Positions 25,378 to 34,454 of a stretch of DNA of 64,000 bases are shown in pieces. Position 1 is the stretch's first letter; every line of letters starts with the position of its first letter. The stretch spans positions 1-64,000 of the forward strand of contig NZ_CP051216.1 of NCBI RefSeq assembly GCF_012516435.1, given 5' to 3'. Source of the stretch: Pseudodesulfovibrio sp. zrk46. Lineage in GTDB: Bacteria > Desulfobacterota > Desulfovibrionia > Desulfovibrionales > Desulfovibrionaceae. A program made the position numbers and the translations under genes. Below the pieces are notes generated by a model. It ran no database searches, was not told the origin of the DNA, and saw nothing but the letters and a program-made list of their open reading frames with translations.

Positions 25378-26514
25378 CTACTTCAAAATCGATTTTTCAA
25401 TCATTGCAATGTAAGGCTCAATCCCAATTGCCATATCATCAGGCCAGGCAAAGGGTTCAGGCCTCGGCTCCTGCGCCAAACGCAGGAGCATATCCGCCAT
25501 GTGCGGAACATCCGAAGGATCCGGAAACACCCGATCTTCGGGTAAAAAGAACGTGCTGCCGTTGAGTGCACTTGAAGTAACCCGGCAACCACAGGCCAGC
25601 GCTTCAAGCACCGCATTGGAGCAGGCATCATAAAACGTCGCCAAGATAAATATATCGGTACGGCGATAAAAGGAAGGCATATCTTCCACTTTACCGAGAA
25701 AACGTACCCGGTGCTCGACACCAAGCTCACGCGCTTGTCGCAAATACTTGTCCGGCTTACGCCCGCCAGCCACATGCAACACATAATTTTCAGGCAGTCT
25801 TGCCAGAGTCGCGATCAGGTGACGGACCCCTTTGAGGGCAAAGTTGGTGGCAGCCGTGCCGATGACCACCTCGTCCGGTCCGATATTGGCCGACTCACGC
25901 AAAGCCTGTCGTTCCTCATCGGAAGGCGGTGAAAAACGACTCAGGTCAGGCCGATTGTACACGACCTCGATATCATCCGTCTTCAGATGCGGATGCGCAC
26001 GAACAATGAGATCGCGCACGAAGTGAGATACGGCCACGATACGCGGGGTGCGTTTCATACGCACATCGTCGAGCCAGTGAATGAGCCAGTTGACCGGGGC
26101 CAGTCTGCGTCGAAACATTTTGAACGAACGAGCAAAGCCTTCGGGCCAGGCCTGCTTGGAAAGCTGCCAGAACACCGAAATTGGTCCACCACCGATGCGC
26201 AGGATGTCCTGATTCATGGTGTTTGCCATGCCGAAAACGAAATCGTAGTTGCCGCGCCGCTGCATACGGTCACACATCAGAGCAAACCATAAGGTCTTGA
26301 TAAGTCGCGTACCGCCGAAACGACCAACCACCACCGGATTGACCCCGGCAGGCGGTTCGGTCTCGCAACGACCACAAATAAAGTCCACGTCATGACCGCG
26401 AGCCGCCAGCGCCTCGGAGAGTCGCCATGCGAACGACTCGGCCCCACCGTACCGACTGAACCGGGGCATGGTCACGGCAATACGTGCTTTTTTCTCGGAA
26501 TTCGACATAGGCAT
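25378..26514 (-). CDS. Glycosyltransferase family 4, WaaG/RfaG-like
   Basis: 378 aa, GT-B fold. The glycine-rich RFSRYGGAESFAWRLSEALAARG opens the acceptor domain, as in LPS core transferases; IGTAATNFALKGVRHLIATLA starts the donor domain, and YDACSNAVLEALACGCRVTSS carries the donor-binding E-x7-E-type acids. It likely adds a hexose to the lipopolysaccharide core. Start at the ATG 26514, with no strong SD. It forms a two-gene unit with the glycosyltransferase downstream. Confidence 0.87.
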   Translation of the reverse strand: MPMSNSEKKARIAVTMPRFSRYGGAESFAWRLSEALAARGHDVDFICGRCETEPPAGVNPVVVGRFGGTRLIKTLWFALMCDRMQRRGNYDFVFGMANTMNQDILRIGGGPISVFWQLSKQAWPEGFARSFKMFRRRLAPVNWLIHWLDDVRMKRTPRIVAVSHFVRDLIVRAHPHLKTDDIEVVYNRPDLSRFSPPSDEERQALRESANIGPDEVVIGTAATNFALKGVRHLIATLARLPENYVLHVAGGRKPDKYLRQARELGVEHRVRFLGKVEDMPSFYRRTDIFILATFYDACSNAVLEALACGCRVTSSALNGSTFFLPEDRVFPDPSDVPHMADMLLRLAQEPRPEPFAWPDDMAIGIEPYIAMIEKSILK

Positions 26515-26614
26515 TGGTTGTGTACCATATTAACGATATTGGCAAGAAGGAGTTAGTTGCCCATCGGTTGGAAGAACGGTATGCATCCGAAAGCATTCAC
26601 CTCAGAGGAGTACC

Positions 26615-27220
26615 ATGTTTTTTCAGACCCCAGCCCTCGATCTCAAGCTGTTCCTGCTCATCAACCAGCAGTGGCGTTGTGGCCTGTTCGATTTCATCAT
26701 GCCGATCATCTCCGAACCGCTGGCCCTTCTGTTCATTATCGTGCCCGGCCTCGCATACGCGCTTTTCAAGGGGGGCAAACGCCAACTCGCGTTCTTCGCC
26801 GTACTCATCGTGGGCATGGCAATATCCGACTTCACCGGCAACTTCATCAAGGACAGCGTAGGTCGGGTACGGCCGCTCAACGCTATCGCCGAGACCTATC
26901 TGCAGGAAGACGGAGAGTGGACCCAGCGCCCGGCGGACTATGTTCAGACCAAAGAAAAAGGCACGTCTTTCACGTCCAACCACTCGTCCAACACCATGTG
27001 CCTGGCCGTGCTTGCCATGTTGATCTGGCCTGCGCTGAAACGTTGGCCGCTGCTGCTGCCGCTGCTGGTAGGATATTCTCGAATCTATCTGGGAAAGCAC
27101 TACCCCACCGATGTGCTCGGCGGTTGGCTCTATGGAGCTGTGGTGGCGCTGGCAGTATGGACGATCTGGGAATATGCAGTCCGGCCCCGCCTGCCAGAGA
27201 AATCTAGTCTTCGTCGCTGA
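26615..27220 (+). CDS. PAP2-family membrane phosphatase
   Basis: 201 aa, about five membrane helices. The three phosphatase motifs are visible: KDSVGRVRP (K-x6-RP), SNHSSN (the SGH-like motif) and SRIYLGKHYPTDVLGG (SR-x5-H-x3-D). Such enzymes remove phosphate from undecaprenyl diphosphate, lipid A or phosphatidic acids on the periplasmic side. SD AGAGGAG lies 4 bases upstream of the ATG. Its 3' end overlaps the convergent VTT gene by 17 bases. In this envelope neighbourhood a lipid-carrier or lipid A role is plausible. Confidence 0.9.
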   Translation: MFFQTPALDLKLFLLINQQWRCGLFDFIMPIISEPLALLFIIVPGLAYALFKGGKRQLAFFAVLIVGMAISDFTGNFIKDSVGRVRPLNAIAETYLQEDGEWTQRPADYVQTKEKGTSFTSNHSSNTMCLAVLAMLIWPALKRWPLLLPLLVGYSRIYLGKHYPTDVLGGWLYGAVVALAVWTIWEYAVRPRLPEKSSLRR

Positions 27221-27929
27221 TGACGAACCCGGCTTCCCGGGCTTCCTTGCGATAACTGCGGAACACGGCCAATCCGATCCAGATGGAGACCGCCAGCAAG
27301 ACCGCACCCATTCCCACTGACAGGGCCACGCCCATGGTGGACTCTTTCTGCATGCCTGCGCCGAACAGCGCAAAAATGACATTCTGCGGTACGTAGCCAA
27401 GGGTGGAGCCAAGGATGAACGGCATCAGGGGGATGGCGCTGACACCAGCGGCGAGGTTGGTCAGCACGTTGCTGCCAACAGGGAAGAAACGAATGGCGAG
27501 GGAAGTACGGAAGGGTTTGTGACGGAGAAAACCGTCCAGCCGATTGATACGGTGACCAAGATTTCGGGCCACAAAATCACGGCCGCCCCAACGGGCGTAG
27601 CTGGTGGCCAAAGCGCACCCAAGCCCGGAAGCAATGGTGGACATGATGGTGCCACCCGCCACACCAAAAGCAAAACCACCAAGAAAACCAATCATCTGTC
27701 GCGGCAGCCCAAGAGCAGTAAAAGCCGCGCCCACGGCCAGAAAAATAAAGTACGCGGTCACGCCGCGTCCGAGAATGTGGTCGTTGAACCACTTGGTATC
27801 GGCCAGCATGTCGCCCAGACCCAAGGCCTTGACGGCATACACCGAGACACCGAGGCCTGCCACCAGGACCAGCCCCTTGATCACGGCCTTCATGCCTATC
27901 TTATTCTCTGCACTCGTAGTCTTATTCAT
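27204..27929 (-). CDS. TVP38/TMEM64 (VTT domain) membrane protein
   Basis: 241 aa with about six membrane helices. The VTT/SNARE-associated core is readable: LGLPRQMIGFLGGFAFGVAG, SYARWGGRDFV, and RFFPVGSNVLTNLAAGVSAI. These DedA relatives are linked to lipid flipping or proton-driven transport, mechanism unsettled for this branch. It overlaps the LAB_N gene by 8 bases (coupled) and the convergent PAP2 gene by 17. Last gene of the GT2-LAB_N-VTT set. Confidence 0.88.
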   Translation of the reverse strand: MNKTTSAENKIGMKAVIKGLVLVAGLGVSVYAVKALGLGDMLADTKWFNDHILGRGVTAYFIFLAVGAAFTALGLPRQMIGFLGGFAFGVAGGTIMSTIASGLGCALATSYARWGGRDFVARNLGHRINRLDGFLRHKPFRTSLAIRFFPVGSNVLTNLAAGVSAIPLMPFILGSTLGYVPQNVIFALFGAGMQKESTMGVALSVGMGAVLLAVSIWIGLAVFRSYRKEAREAGFVISDED

Positions 27930-28176
27930 GTCCGTTTCTATGCATACGGTAATATATCGTCAGCAGGCAAACCTGACCGAGAAAAAATACGGGATCACGC
28001 TGTGCTACCCCGTAGACTAGACCTGCCGCACCCGCGACAAATAGCAACATCGCCGTGCGGCGCGAGGGGGGTTGTACCTCTTTCCGGCGCAGCCGTACAA
28101 TGGAAAATCTCACGAAAAAAGCCCCCTGGATGATAGTCGAGAGGGCCAGAAGCCACCAAAAGGCGGGCAGTTCCAT
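27922..28176 (-). CDS. LAB_N-domain small membrane protein
   Basis: 84 aa, two to three membrane helices. FVAGAAGLVYGVAQRDPVFFLGQV with the RDPVFxLGQ motif matches the LAB_N domain otherwise found at the N-terminus of some lipid-A-disaccharide synthases and as stand-alone proteins beside GT2 enzymes. It may hold or flip a lipid-linked substrate for the adjacent transferase. Coupled by tight spacing: 4 bases after the GT2 gene, 8-base overlap with VTT. Confidence 0.75.
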   Translation of the reverse strand: MELPAFWWLLALSTIIQGAFFVRFSIVRLRRKEVQPPSRRTAMLLFVAGAAGLVYGVAQRDPVFFLGQVCLLTIYYRMHRNGHE

Positions 28177-28179
28177 GGA

Positions 28180-28902
28180 TTACTTTTTCTCTTTCACCGA
28201 ATAATTGATGTGGCGCTTGATGATCCAGCCCACCCCAATCAGGTCGTAGATGCCAGCCAGAGCGCGGTCCAAGGTACCGTACTTGGAAACGCCGGCGTTG
28301 CGCTCGCGGTGATTGACCTTCACTTCCTTGATACGCGCACCCTGCAACTTCATCAGGATCGGGAAGTAGCGGTGCATATTCTTGAAGCGCGGCAACTTAA
28401 GCAGCAGTTCGCGGCGCATAATCTTAAGGGAACAGCCGGTGTCGTGCACGCCGTCGTCTACAATAGCATCGCGAATGGCGTTGGCCAACTTGGAGGAAAT
28501 ACGCTTAACAAAGGTATCTTTGCGTTTGGCACGCCAACCTATGACCATTTCACACTCGTTGCCGAACATGTCGAGCATCTTGGGGATATCGGCCGGATCA
28601 TTCTGGAGATCGGAGTCTATGGTCACAACGATGTCGCTGTCAGCGGCGTCGAAACCTGCGCAGAATGCAGCGGACTGACCACGGTTCTCGGCAAAGGCGA
28701 CGTAGCGGACCTCGTCATGCTCCTTTGCCAACTCGCGAATGATGTCCAGACTGCGATCAGTGCTGCAATCATCCACGAATACGGCCTCCCACGGCCGGCC
28801 AGTGGTTTCGGCTGCTCGCTTGAGTTCGCCAAACAATATCTTGAGGTTGTCCTGCTCGTTGTAGACCGGCAGCACAACGCTGAATTTATCTTTATTAGTC
28901 AT
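28180..28902 (-). CDS. GT2 glycosyltransferase, dolichol-phosphate-mannose-synthase-like
   Basis: 240 aa from the ATG at 28902. A longer frame to 29097 is rejected because it would begin inside the first initiator tRNA gene. GT-A fold: SVVLPVYNEQDNL opens it, FVDDCSTDRS and TIDSDLQNDP carry the metal-binding acids, and the QxxRW-like region is in KVNHRERNAGVSKYG. It likely makes a polyprenyl-phosphate sugar at the membrane, with LAB_N and VTT partners downstream. No strong SD is seen. Confidence 0.87.
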   Translation of the reverse strand: MTNKDKFSVVLPVYNEQDNLKILFGELKRAAETTGRPWEAVFVDDCSTDRSLDIIRELAKEHDEVRYVAFAENRGQSAAFCAGFDAADSDIVVTIDSDLQNDPADIPKMLDMFGNECEMVIGWRAKRKDTFVKRISSKLANAIRDAIVDDGVHDTGCSLKIMRRELLLKLPRFKNMHRYFPILMKLQGARIKEVKVNHRERNAGVSKYGTLDRALAGIYDLIGVGWIIKRHINYSVKEKK

Positions 28903-29017
28903 ATGCGTGATCAGATACGGGATTGCCGGGGTATTGTAAACACTTGCACAAGGCCGAAAGCAGATATCTCCCTGACTTCCCTGCTCTTCGCTATTTTTCT
29001 TTTTCCAAAGAAAGTTA

Positions 29018-29046
29018 TTGACAAAAAGACACCGCCCACATAGAAC
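29018..29046 (+). promoter_or_regulatory. Promoter of the first initiator tRNA gene
   Basis: TTGACA (29018-29023), 17-base spacer, TAGAAC (29041-29046), ending 15 bases before the mature tRNA. Identical to the second copy at 29226. Confidence 0.8.
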
Positions 29047-29061
29047 CTCTTTCTCACGTGA

Positions 29062-29137
<76 letters not shown>

Positions 29138-29148
29138 AGAATCGAATA

Positions 29149-29179
29149 GGGATTTGGGTAACTACCCAAATCCCTTTTT
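29149..29179 (+). terminator. Terminator after initiator tRNA copy 1
   Basis: GGGATTTGGGT (29149-29159) pairs with ACCCAAATCCC (29164-29174), followed by five T. Confidence 0.9.
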
Positions 29180-29225
29180 CTTTTTCCACTTTCTTTAGTT
29201 AAATTTGAGAAACTTTTTTTTCTTG

Positions 29226-29254
29226 TTGACAAAAAGACACCGCCCACATAGAAC
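29226..29254 (+). promoter_or_regulatory. Promoter of the second initiator tRNA gene
   Basis: TTGACA (29226-29231), 17-base spacer, TAGAAC (29249-29254); an exact copy of the promoter at 29018. Confidence 0.8.
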
Positions 29255-29269
29255 CTCTTTCTCACGTGT

Positions 29270-29345
<76 letters not shown>

Positions 29346-29354
29346 AGACAGTTT

Positions 29355-29389
29355 AGCCGGTTACATCATCTTGATGTAACCGGCTTTTT
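29355..29389 (+). terminator. Terminator after initiator tRNA copy 2
   Basis: A 14-bp stem beginning AGCCGGTTACATCA (from 29355), ending with ACCGGCT (29385), then four T. It differs in sequence from the terminator of copy 1. Confidence 0.9.
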
Positions 29390-29434
29390 CTTTGTTCGAC
29401 AAACAGACCAGACACGCCTCTTCATACCCACAGG

Positions 29435-30424
29435 CTAGTTCATAATGATCTCCAAACCCTTCATGGATTCAGGCAAAACGAGCCCAAAGCGCTCCAACTG
29501 GTTGCGATTGAAATAATACGCTCCACTCTGGTCATCCGCCACCGACAACTGCAAGGCGGACACTCCCTCAAGGATTTTTTTAGCCATAATCCCAGCCAAT
29601 CGCCCATGTTCTTCACCGAGAACAGTATGCGAGCCGACGACTCCCTCGTCACCTACTGCGTAGTCTTGTGAAGCAAAGACCGGGACACGGCTGTTAGCAG
29701 AAGTCCATTTTATGACTTTCTCAAAAGGTATGTGTGTTCCGGCGGCATCTTTCAGAGTATGGTAGACAGGCATCAAAATGGCGCCATGTTCGGTCTCCTG
29801 AATAAAACGCTTCCAATCCTCAAAGTATCGTACCTTCAGTAGATCGACTTCCTTTTCACCAAGTTGCACCTTTGTCCGCCGGTTGAATGCCGACTTGATG
29901 ATAGCATCCGCCGTGGGGCTGTCATCCATCAACACGACCAGAGAGTCTGCGTCTGGTACGATCTCAAAGATCACTCGAGCCCAATGAAACACAGGAATTC
30001 TCTCGATAATGCCCACCACGTTCGCCGGTAGATCAATAAAATAATCTCGAGGGTTCCCATTTATACCGAAGTACACAACAGGGGTGCCGGAGGCAGCGAT
30101 CTCAGGCCCCAGCAAACGTAGCGCGTTATCATCGCTGAGCATCACCAAGTCGGGTTGCAACCGATGAAACCCCTTCATTATTGCCTTTGCACGGTCAGCG
30201 AACTCATGTTGAGGCAGTCTCTTTGTGTCCATATACAGGCGCTCTATGGTCACATCATTGGATAGAGCCTGTCGTATCCCGCGATCACATTGCTGAGTCC
30301 ACGCCAACTCTTCATTGTAACTATACACAATCAAGACGGTTCTCTGAGAAGCCCACGATTGAGTCTGTGCTCCTGTAAGGAACACCAGACACATTATGAA
30401 AACAATCAGTTTATCCACTCTCAT
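29435..30424 (-). CDS. ABC-type substrate-binding protein (ABC_sub_bind family), periplasmic
   Basis: 329 aa from the ATG at 30424 (a GTG two codons earlier is also possible). A signal peptide ends near AQTQSWAS. The mature protein resembles the TrpX/YtfQ-unrelated ABC_sub_bind group: TVLIVYSYNEELAWTQQ, PDLVMLSDDNAL, TPVVYFGINGNP and FASQDYAVGDEGVVGS. Such domains also act as sensor inputs of histidine kinases. No permease or ATPase is adjacent, so it is an orphan. The 30431-30660 gap upstream is AT-rich and serves two divergent genes. Confidence 0.78.
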   Translation of the reverse strand: MRVDKLIVFIMCLVFLTGAQTQSWASQRTVLIVYSYNEELAWTQQCDRGIRQALSNDVTIERLYMDTKRLPQHEFADRAKAIMKGFHRLQPDLVMLSDDNALRLLGPEIAASGTPVVYFGINGNPRDYFIDLPANVVGIIERIPVFHWARVIFEIVPDADSLVVLMDDSPTADAIIKSAFNRRTKVQLGEKEVDLLKVRYFEDWKRFIQETEHGAILMPVYHTLKDAAGTHIPFEKVIKWTSANSRVPVFASQDYAVGDEGVVGSHTVLGEEHGRLAGIMAKKILEGVSALQLSVADDQSGAYYFNRNQLERFGLVLPESMKGLEIIMN

Positions 30425-30660
30425 TTGCACAACCGTCAGAGTCTACAATTTCCCTGTGTATGAAGAAGCGTACATATGAACTTCCAACGAGTCTGAGTCC
30501 TGTCTTTTATCTTCACTTATACCTATTTTCCATATTCTTAGAATTATTATCTTTCAATTTTCTGCATTATCCCAGTATGGTGAAACACATCATATTGAAT
30601 TTTCTGATAAGGCAACATGACCTTGCCCTCATTAAGTAACCAACAATACCATCTCACTTT

Positions 30661-31734
30661 ATGAAGACATTCAACGATAATGCGATTGGCGCATTGGAAT
30701 TCACCGTCACTTGGGAAAAAGACGGCATCAAACATGAAGAATGGTTTCTTGGGCGCAAGTTCAATGCAACCAACGACATCTTTCCGCGCGGCATGCGAGA
30801 GGCATTGGAAGGCAAGACTGAAGGCGAATCAGTATCCTTCACCTACGAGCCGCGCCTGTGCATTCCCCGCCACAAAGAAAAACTGGTGCGCGACCTTCCG
30901 CTGGATCGCCTGCGTCCCAAGACACGATATGGGCAGCCCATTGTTCCACGGCTTGGACGCTTCTACCCTCAAGGGCACATCAACGGCATACTCGACGTCT
31001 ACCCGGACACTCTCACACCGTTTCGGCTGATTGGCTTGAGCGATGAGCGCTTCGTGGCGGACTGCAATCATCCGCTTGCCCTGATTCCCGTAACCATCGA
31101 AGCGCGAATTCAATATCTGGAGGACCGCGACACAGGCACCTATGGTTCGCTGACTCACTGGCGCGAAACAACCTGTGACTGGGGACCGGGCATGCAAACC
31201 ATGCATGAAGGCCACCCCACAGACTTCTTTCATCCAGACTTCTTTCAGCGTGACGATATGACCATAGAGCAAACGCCACCGCCGCCGATGGACGCCAAGG
31301 CATACGAGAACATTGCCCTTCTTCATCAGCGACATATTTCGCCCGACATGCGCGTACTCAACGTCGCCAACGACCGCCATACCCATGTGGACGGCATGTA
31401 CGATGCCATGCTCTTTACGCAGATTTTCGAATACCACCCTGCTCCAATTGAAGCATTGCAAGACATGGCTACACACCTGAAGCCGGGCGGCGCAGTACTG
31501 ATCGCTTTCTCAAATCATTATGATGAACGCCGAGCCATCAAGGGCTGGACAGAACTTCATGCGTTTGAGCGAATGGGATTAATTCTGGAATATCTTCGTC
31601 AGGCTGGACTTGACACCAATGCAGGGACATACAGTCGCAGAAACGACTGGCGGGATAAGACTGAGCCCGACTTCCTCGCAAAGAAAGGCGTCAGCGACCC
31701 CGTATTCATGGTGTACGGATACAAACAATCCTAA
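30661..31734 (+). CDS. SlyD-like FKBP domain fused to a methyltransferase-like domain
   Basis: 357 aa. The N-terminal 150 residues follow the FKBP/SlyD pattern: ALEFTVTWEKDG, FPRGMREALEGKTEGESVSF (41-60), and FVADCNHPLALIPVTIEARI (131-150), where NHPLA is the SlyD flap-domain hallmark. Residues 160-225 are a linker with TPPPP. The C-terminal part (226-357) resembles a Rossmann methyltransferase late half, with MATHLKPGGAVLIAFSNHY, but the SAM-binding glycine motif is not recognisable (VLNVANDRHTHVD), so activity is doubtful. It is cytoplasmic. No SD; a possible promoter TTGCCC-N18-TACCAT (30623-30652) ends 8 bases before the ATG. Confidence 0.7.
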   Translation: MKTFNDNAIGALEFTVTWEKDGIKHEEWFLGRKFNATNDIFPRGMREALEGKTEGESVSFTYEPRLCIPRHKEKLVRDLPLDRLRPKTRYGQPIVPRLGRFYPQGHINGILDVYPDTLTPFRLIGLSDERFVADCNHPLALIPVTIEARIQYLEDRDTGTYGSLTHWRETTCDWGPGMQTMHEGHPTDFFHPDFFQRDDMTIEQTPPPPMDAKAYENIALLHQRHISPDMRVLNVANDRHTHVDGMYDAMLFTQIFEYHPAPIEALQDMATHLKPGGAVLIAFSNHYDERRAIKGWTELHAFERMGLILEYLRQAGLDTNAGTYSRRNDWRDKTEPDFLAKKGVSDPVFMVYGYKQS

Positions 31735-31737
31735 AAC

Positions 31738-31772
31738 AAAATCCCCGGGAGACTCGGTCTGCCGGGGATTTT
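31738..31772 (+). terminator. Bidirectional terminator between the SlyD fusion and thiC
   Basis: ATCCCCGG (31741-31748) / CCGGGGAT (31762-31769) with TTT on the right and an A-rich left flank that gives TTTTGTTTT on the minus strand. Confidence 0.85.
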
Positions 31773-31806
31773 CAATTCAATCAATACTGCGACTGCGTGG
31801 ACAATA

Positions 31807-33111
31807 CTAGTCGTCCAGCTGAATGTCCTTGCCTTCCAGAACGCGGTTCATGTTGCGCACTGCGCACATTTTGCCGCACATGGAGCAGGAATCTTCGTGC
31901 TCGGGCTTGGAGGACTCACGGTATTCGCGAGGCTTGACCGGGTCCATAGCCAGCTTGAACATACCTTCCCAGTCCAGAGCTGCACGGGCTGCAGACATCT
32001 TGTCATCCCAATCACGTGCGCCGGGGTAGCCCTTGGCGATGTCAGCTGCGTGGGCAGCGATGCGGGTGGCGATGATGCCTTCCTTCATGTCTTCCAGAGT
32101 GGGCAGACGCAGATGCTCGGCCGGGGTAACGTAGCACAGGAAATCTGCGCCGTTCTGAGCAGCAATGGCGCCGCCGATGGCGGAGGTGATGTGGTCGTAA
32201 CCCGGAGCAACGTCGGTGACGATGGGACCGAGGACGTAGAACGGAGCACCGTGGCACAAGCGCTTCTCCATCATCATGTTACCGGCGATCTCGTTCATGG
32301 CCATGTGGCCGGGACCTTCGATCATGACCTGGACGTTGCGCTCCCAAGCGCGCTTGGTCAGCTCGCCCAGAGTAATAAGCTCTTCCACCTGACAGGCGTC
32401 GGTGGCGTCGTGCAGGCAACCGGGACGGCAGCCGTCACCGAGGCTCAGGGTAACGTCGTATTCTTCACAGATGTCCAGCAGACGATCGTAATGTTCGAAG
32501 AACGGGTTCTCGGCGTTGTTAATCTCCATCCAGGTGAAGAGCAGGGAACCACCACGGGAAACGATGTTGGTCAGACGACCGCCCTGTTTGACCTTATCGG
32601 CGGTGTGCTTGTTCAGACCGGCGTGGATGGTCAGGAAGTCAACGCCGTCTTTGACGTGGGTTTCGACCACATCAAAGAACTCGTCCACGGTGATGTCCTG
32701 CAGGTTCTTGTCGTAGAAACCAACGGCGTCGTAGATGGGTACGGTGCCGATCATGGCCGGAGACATTTTCACCAGCTCACGGCGAAATTCCTGAGTCTTA
32801 CCGAAGCAGGAGAGGTCCATGATGGCCTCAGCACCCATTTCGATGGCACCGCGGACTTTCTCCAGCTCGGGCTCGATATTGCAGCAGTCCTTGGAGATAC
32901 CGAGGTTGACGTTGAGCTTGGTGCGCATGCCCTCGCCCACTGCTTCGGGATCGATGCTGGTGTGGTTCTTGTTGGCGGGGATGATGACCGTACCTTTGGC
33001 CATGCGCTCCATCAGGTCCTCGATGCGGATATTTTCCTTACGAGCGACAACTTCCATCTGAGGGGTGACGATACCCTTACGGGCAGCGTCCATCTGAGTG
33101 GTATATTCCAT
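31807..33111 (-). CDS. thiC: Phosphomethylpyrimidine synthase ThiC
   Basis: 434 aa. A radical SAM enzyme that rearranges AIR to HMP phosphate, the pyrimidine half of thiamine. The C-terminal cluster motif is [14 protein letters not shown] (C-x2-C-x4-C). Other blocks: [30 protein letters not shown] [12 protein letters not shown] and [14 protein letters not shown]. Length fits the bacterial form without the plant N-terminal extension. AGGAG lies 7 bases upstream. It is the last gene of the thi operon, 62 bases after thiE. Confidence 0.96.
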   Translation of the reverse strand: MEYTTQMDAARKGIVTPQMEVVARKENIRIEDLMERMAKGTVIIPANKNHTSIDPEAVGEGMRTKLNVNLGISKDCCNIEPELEKVRGAIEMGAEAIMDLSCFGKTQEFRRELVKMSPAMIGTVPIYDAVGFYDKNLQDITVDEFFDVVETHVKDGVDFLTIHAGLNKHTADKVKQGGRLTNIVSRGGSLLFTWMEINNAENPFFEHYDRLLDICEEYDVTLSLGDGCRPGCLHDATDACQVEELITLGELTKRAWERNVQVMIEGPGHMAMNEIAGNMMMEKRLCHGAPFYVLGPIVTDVAPGYDHITSAIGGAIAAQNGADFLCYVTPAEHLRLPTLEDMKEGIIATRIAAHAADIAKGYPGARDWDDKMSAARAALDWEGMFKLAMDPVKPREYRESSKPEHEDSCSMCGKMCAVRNMNRVLEGKDIQLDD

Positions 33112-33173
33112 TGGTTTCTCCTTAAATATTCTTTCTTAAACGGCCGCAGTGCGACCTCACGCATTCATTTGAT

Positions 33174-33824
33174 CTATTTCTGCATCGCCTGACGAAGTGC
33201 CTGAATCGTGCCGCCGATGTCTTCGGAGCCCACGATTTCAGTGACCATGGCCACGCAACTGCAGCCGCGCTTGGTCACTTCAGCGATGTTATGTTCCTTG
33301 ATGCCACCGATGGCGACAAAGGGGATATCCACGTTGCCAACAACGTATTCGAGGTATTCAAACCCCACCGGGTCGACCACGTCTTCCTTGGTGTAGGTCT
33401 TGAAGATTGGCCCGACGCCGATGTAGTCCGCACCGCTCTTCACTGCGGCCTGTGCTTCTTCCGGGGAATGGGTAGACAGACCAATGGCCATCTTTTCGCC
33501 CACCAGCTTGCGCACGACTTCCACCGGAAAATCTTCCTGACCGATGTGTACGCCGTCAGCTTCCACCATCATGGCGAGGTCGATGTCGTCGTTAATGATG
33601 AAGGCAGCCCTGGCTTCACGGGTCATGCGCCGAATCTCCAAACACTCTTCGTACTTCGCGCCGGATTTCTTCTCCTTCTCGCGGTACTGGATCAGCTTGA
33701 TATCGTTGTCGAGCATCTGCTGCACGATGTCGATATTGGACCGCCCCAGCGAGAATTTCTCGGCAGTCAGGCAGTAGATATCCGTATCGAGGATGTTCTG
33801 CCGGGTGATTTCACGAGTAGGCAT
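33174..33824 (-). CDS. thiE: Thiamine phosphate synthase ThiE
   Basis: 216 aa TIM barrel joining HMP-PP and the thiazole phosphate. Conserved pieces: IQYREKEKKSGAKYEE, FIINDDIDLAMMVEADGVHIGQED, IGLSTHSPEEA, ADYIGVGPIF and FVAIGGI. It starts directly at the thiF stop. Some forms act as TenI regulators, but the intact phosphate-binding loops favour the synthase. Confidence 0.93.
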   Translation of the reverse strand: MPTREITRQNILDTDIYCLTAEKFSLGRSNIDIVQQMLDNDIKLIQYREKEKKSGAKYEECLEIRRMTREARAAFIINDDIDLAMMVEADGVHIGQEDFPVEVVRKLVGEKMAIGLSTHSPEEAQAAVKSGADYIGVGPIFKTYTKEDVVDPVGFEYLEYVVGNVDIPFVAIGGIKEHNIAEVTKRGCSCVAMVTEIVGSEDIGGTIQALRQAMQK

Positions 33825-34454
33825 CTATGCGCCTCCTTGTTTTTCGTATTGTTCCAGATAGTAGGAGAGCACGGCGTCAGCCTGCTTGGCCGCAGCCACG
33901 CCTACCTTGGGAGACATGGGCGGGTGTTCCATGGAGCACTCGGTTTCCATATCGCCTATCAGGAAAAAATTGTCGCGAATCCGGCGGGTACGGATATCGT
34001 CGGAGCTGCCGTATCCGCCGATACCGGACGCGGCCACCACCAACTTGTCGGACGGCATGTAGGTCTCCACCAGCACCTTTTTACAGGAAGGATCATCGAA
34101 AGCTTCAACCACAGCGTCACAGGACATGAACATGGCTGCCATGTTGTCCGGAGTCACATCATTGGTGCGAAGATCGATCTCCAGATCAGGATTCACGGCC
34201 AGCATATTGGCGGCAAGAGCGCGCACTTTAAGTTGACCGACTTGATCCTTGGAATATGCCTGGCGATTGAGATTGGATGCTTCCAGCCGGTCAAAGTCCG
34301 CAATGACGAACTTGCGAAAACCGCTTCGCACCAGATGCATGGCGCAGTTGGAACCCAACCCGCCAGCTCCGGCGATACCCACGGTGATTGTCTGCAGAAA
34401 ACGCAACCGTTCCTCGCCGAGGTACAGAGCTATACCCTGCTCAGTGACATTCAC
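33825..34454 (-). CDS. thiF: Sulfur-carrier adenylyltransferase ThiF (family 2)
   Basis: 209 aa. Adenylates the ThiS C-terminus as the first step of sulfur loading. The nucleotide motif GIAGAGGLGSNCAMHLVRSG and the following FVIADFDRLEASNLNRQAY are E1-type. It is shorter than E. coli ThiF (about 250 aa) and has no zinc Cys pairs, as in the family-2 form linked with ThiH. The start is a GTG that overlaps the thiH stop as TAGTG, with GGAGG 6 bases upstream. Confidence 0.93.
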   Translation of the reverse strand: MNVTEQGIALYLGEERLRFLQTITVGIAGAGGLGSNCAMHLVRSGFRKFVIADFDRLEASNLNRQAYSKDQVGQLKVRALAANMLAVNPDLEIDLRTNDVTPDNMAAMFMSCDAVVEAFDDPSCKKVLVETYMPSDKLVVAASGIGGYGSSDDIRTRRIRDNFFLIGDMETECSMEHPPMSPKVGVAAAKQADAVLSYYLEQYEKQGGA

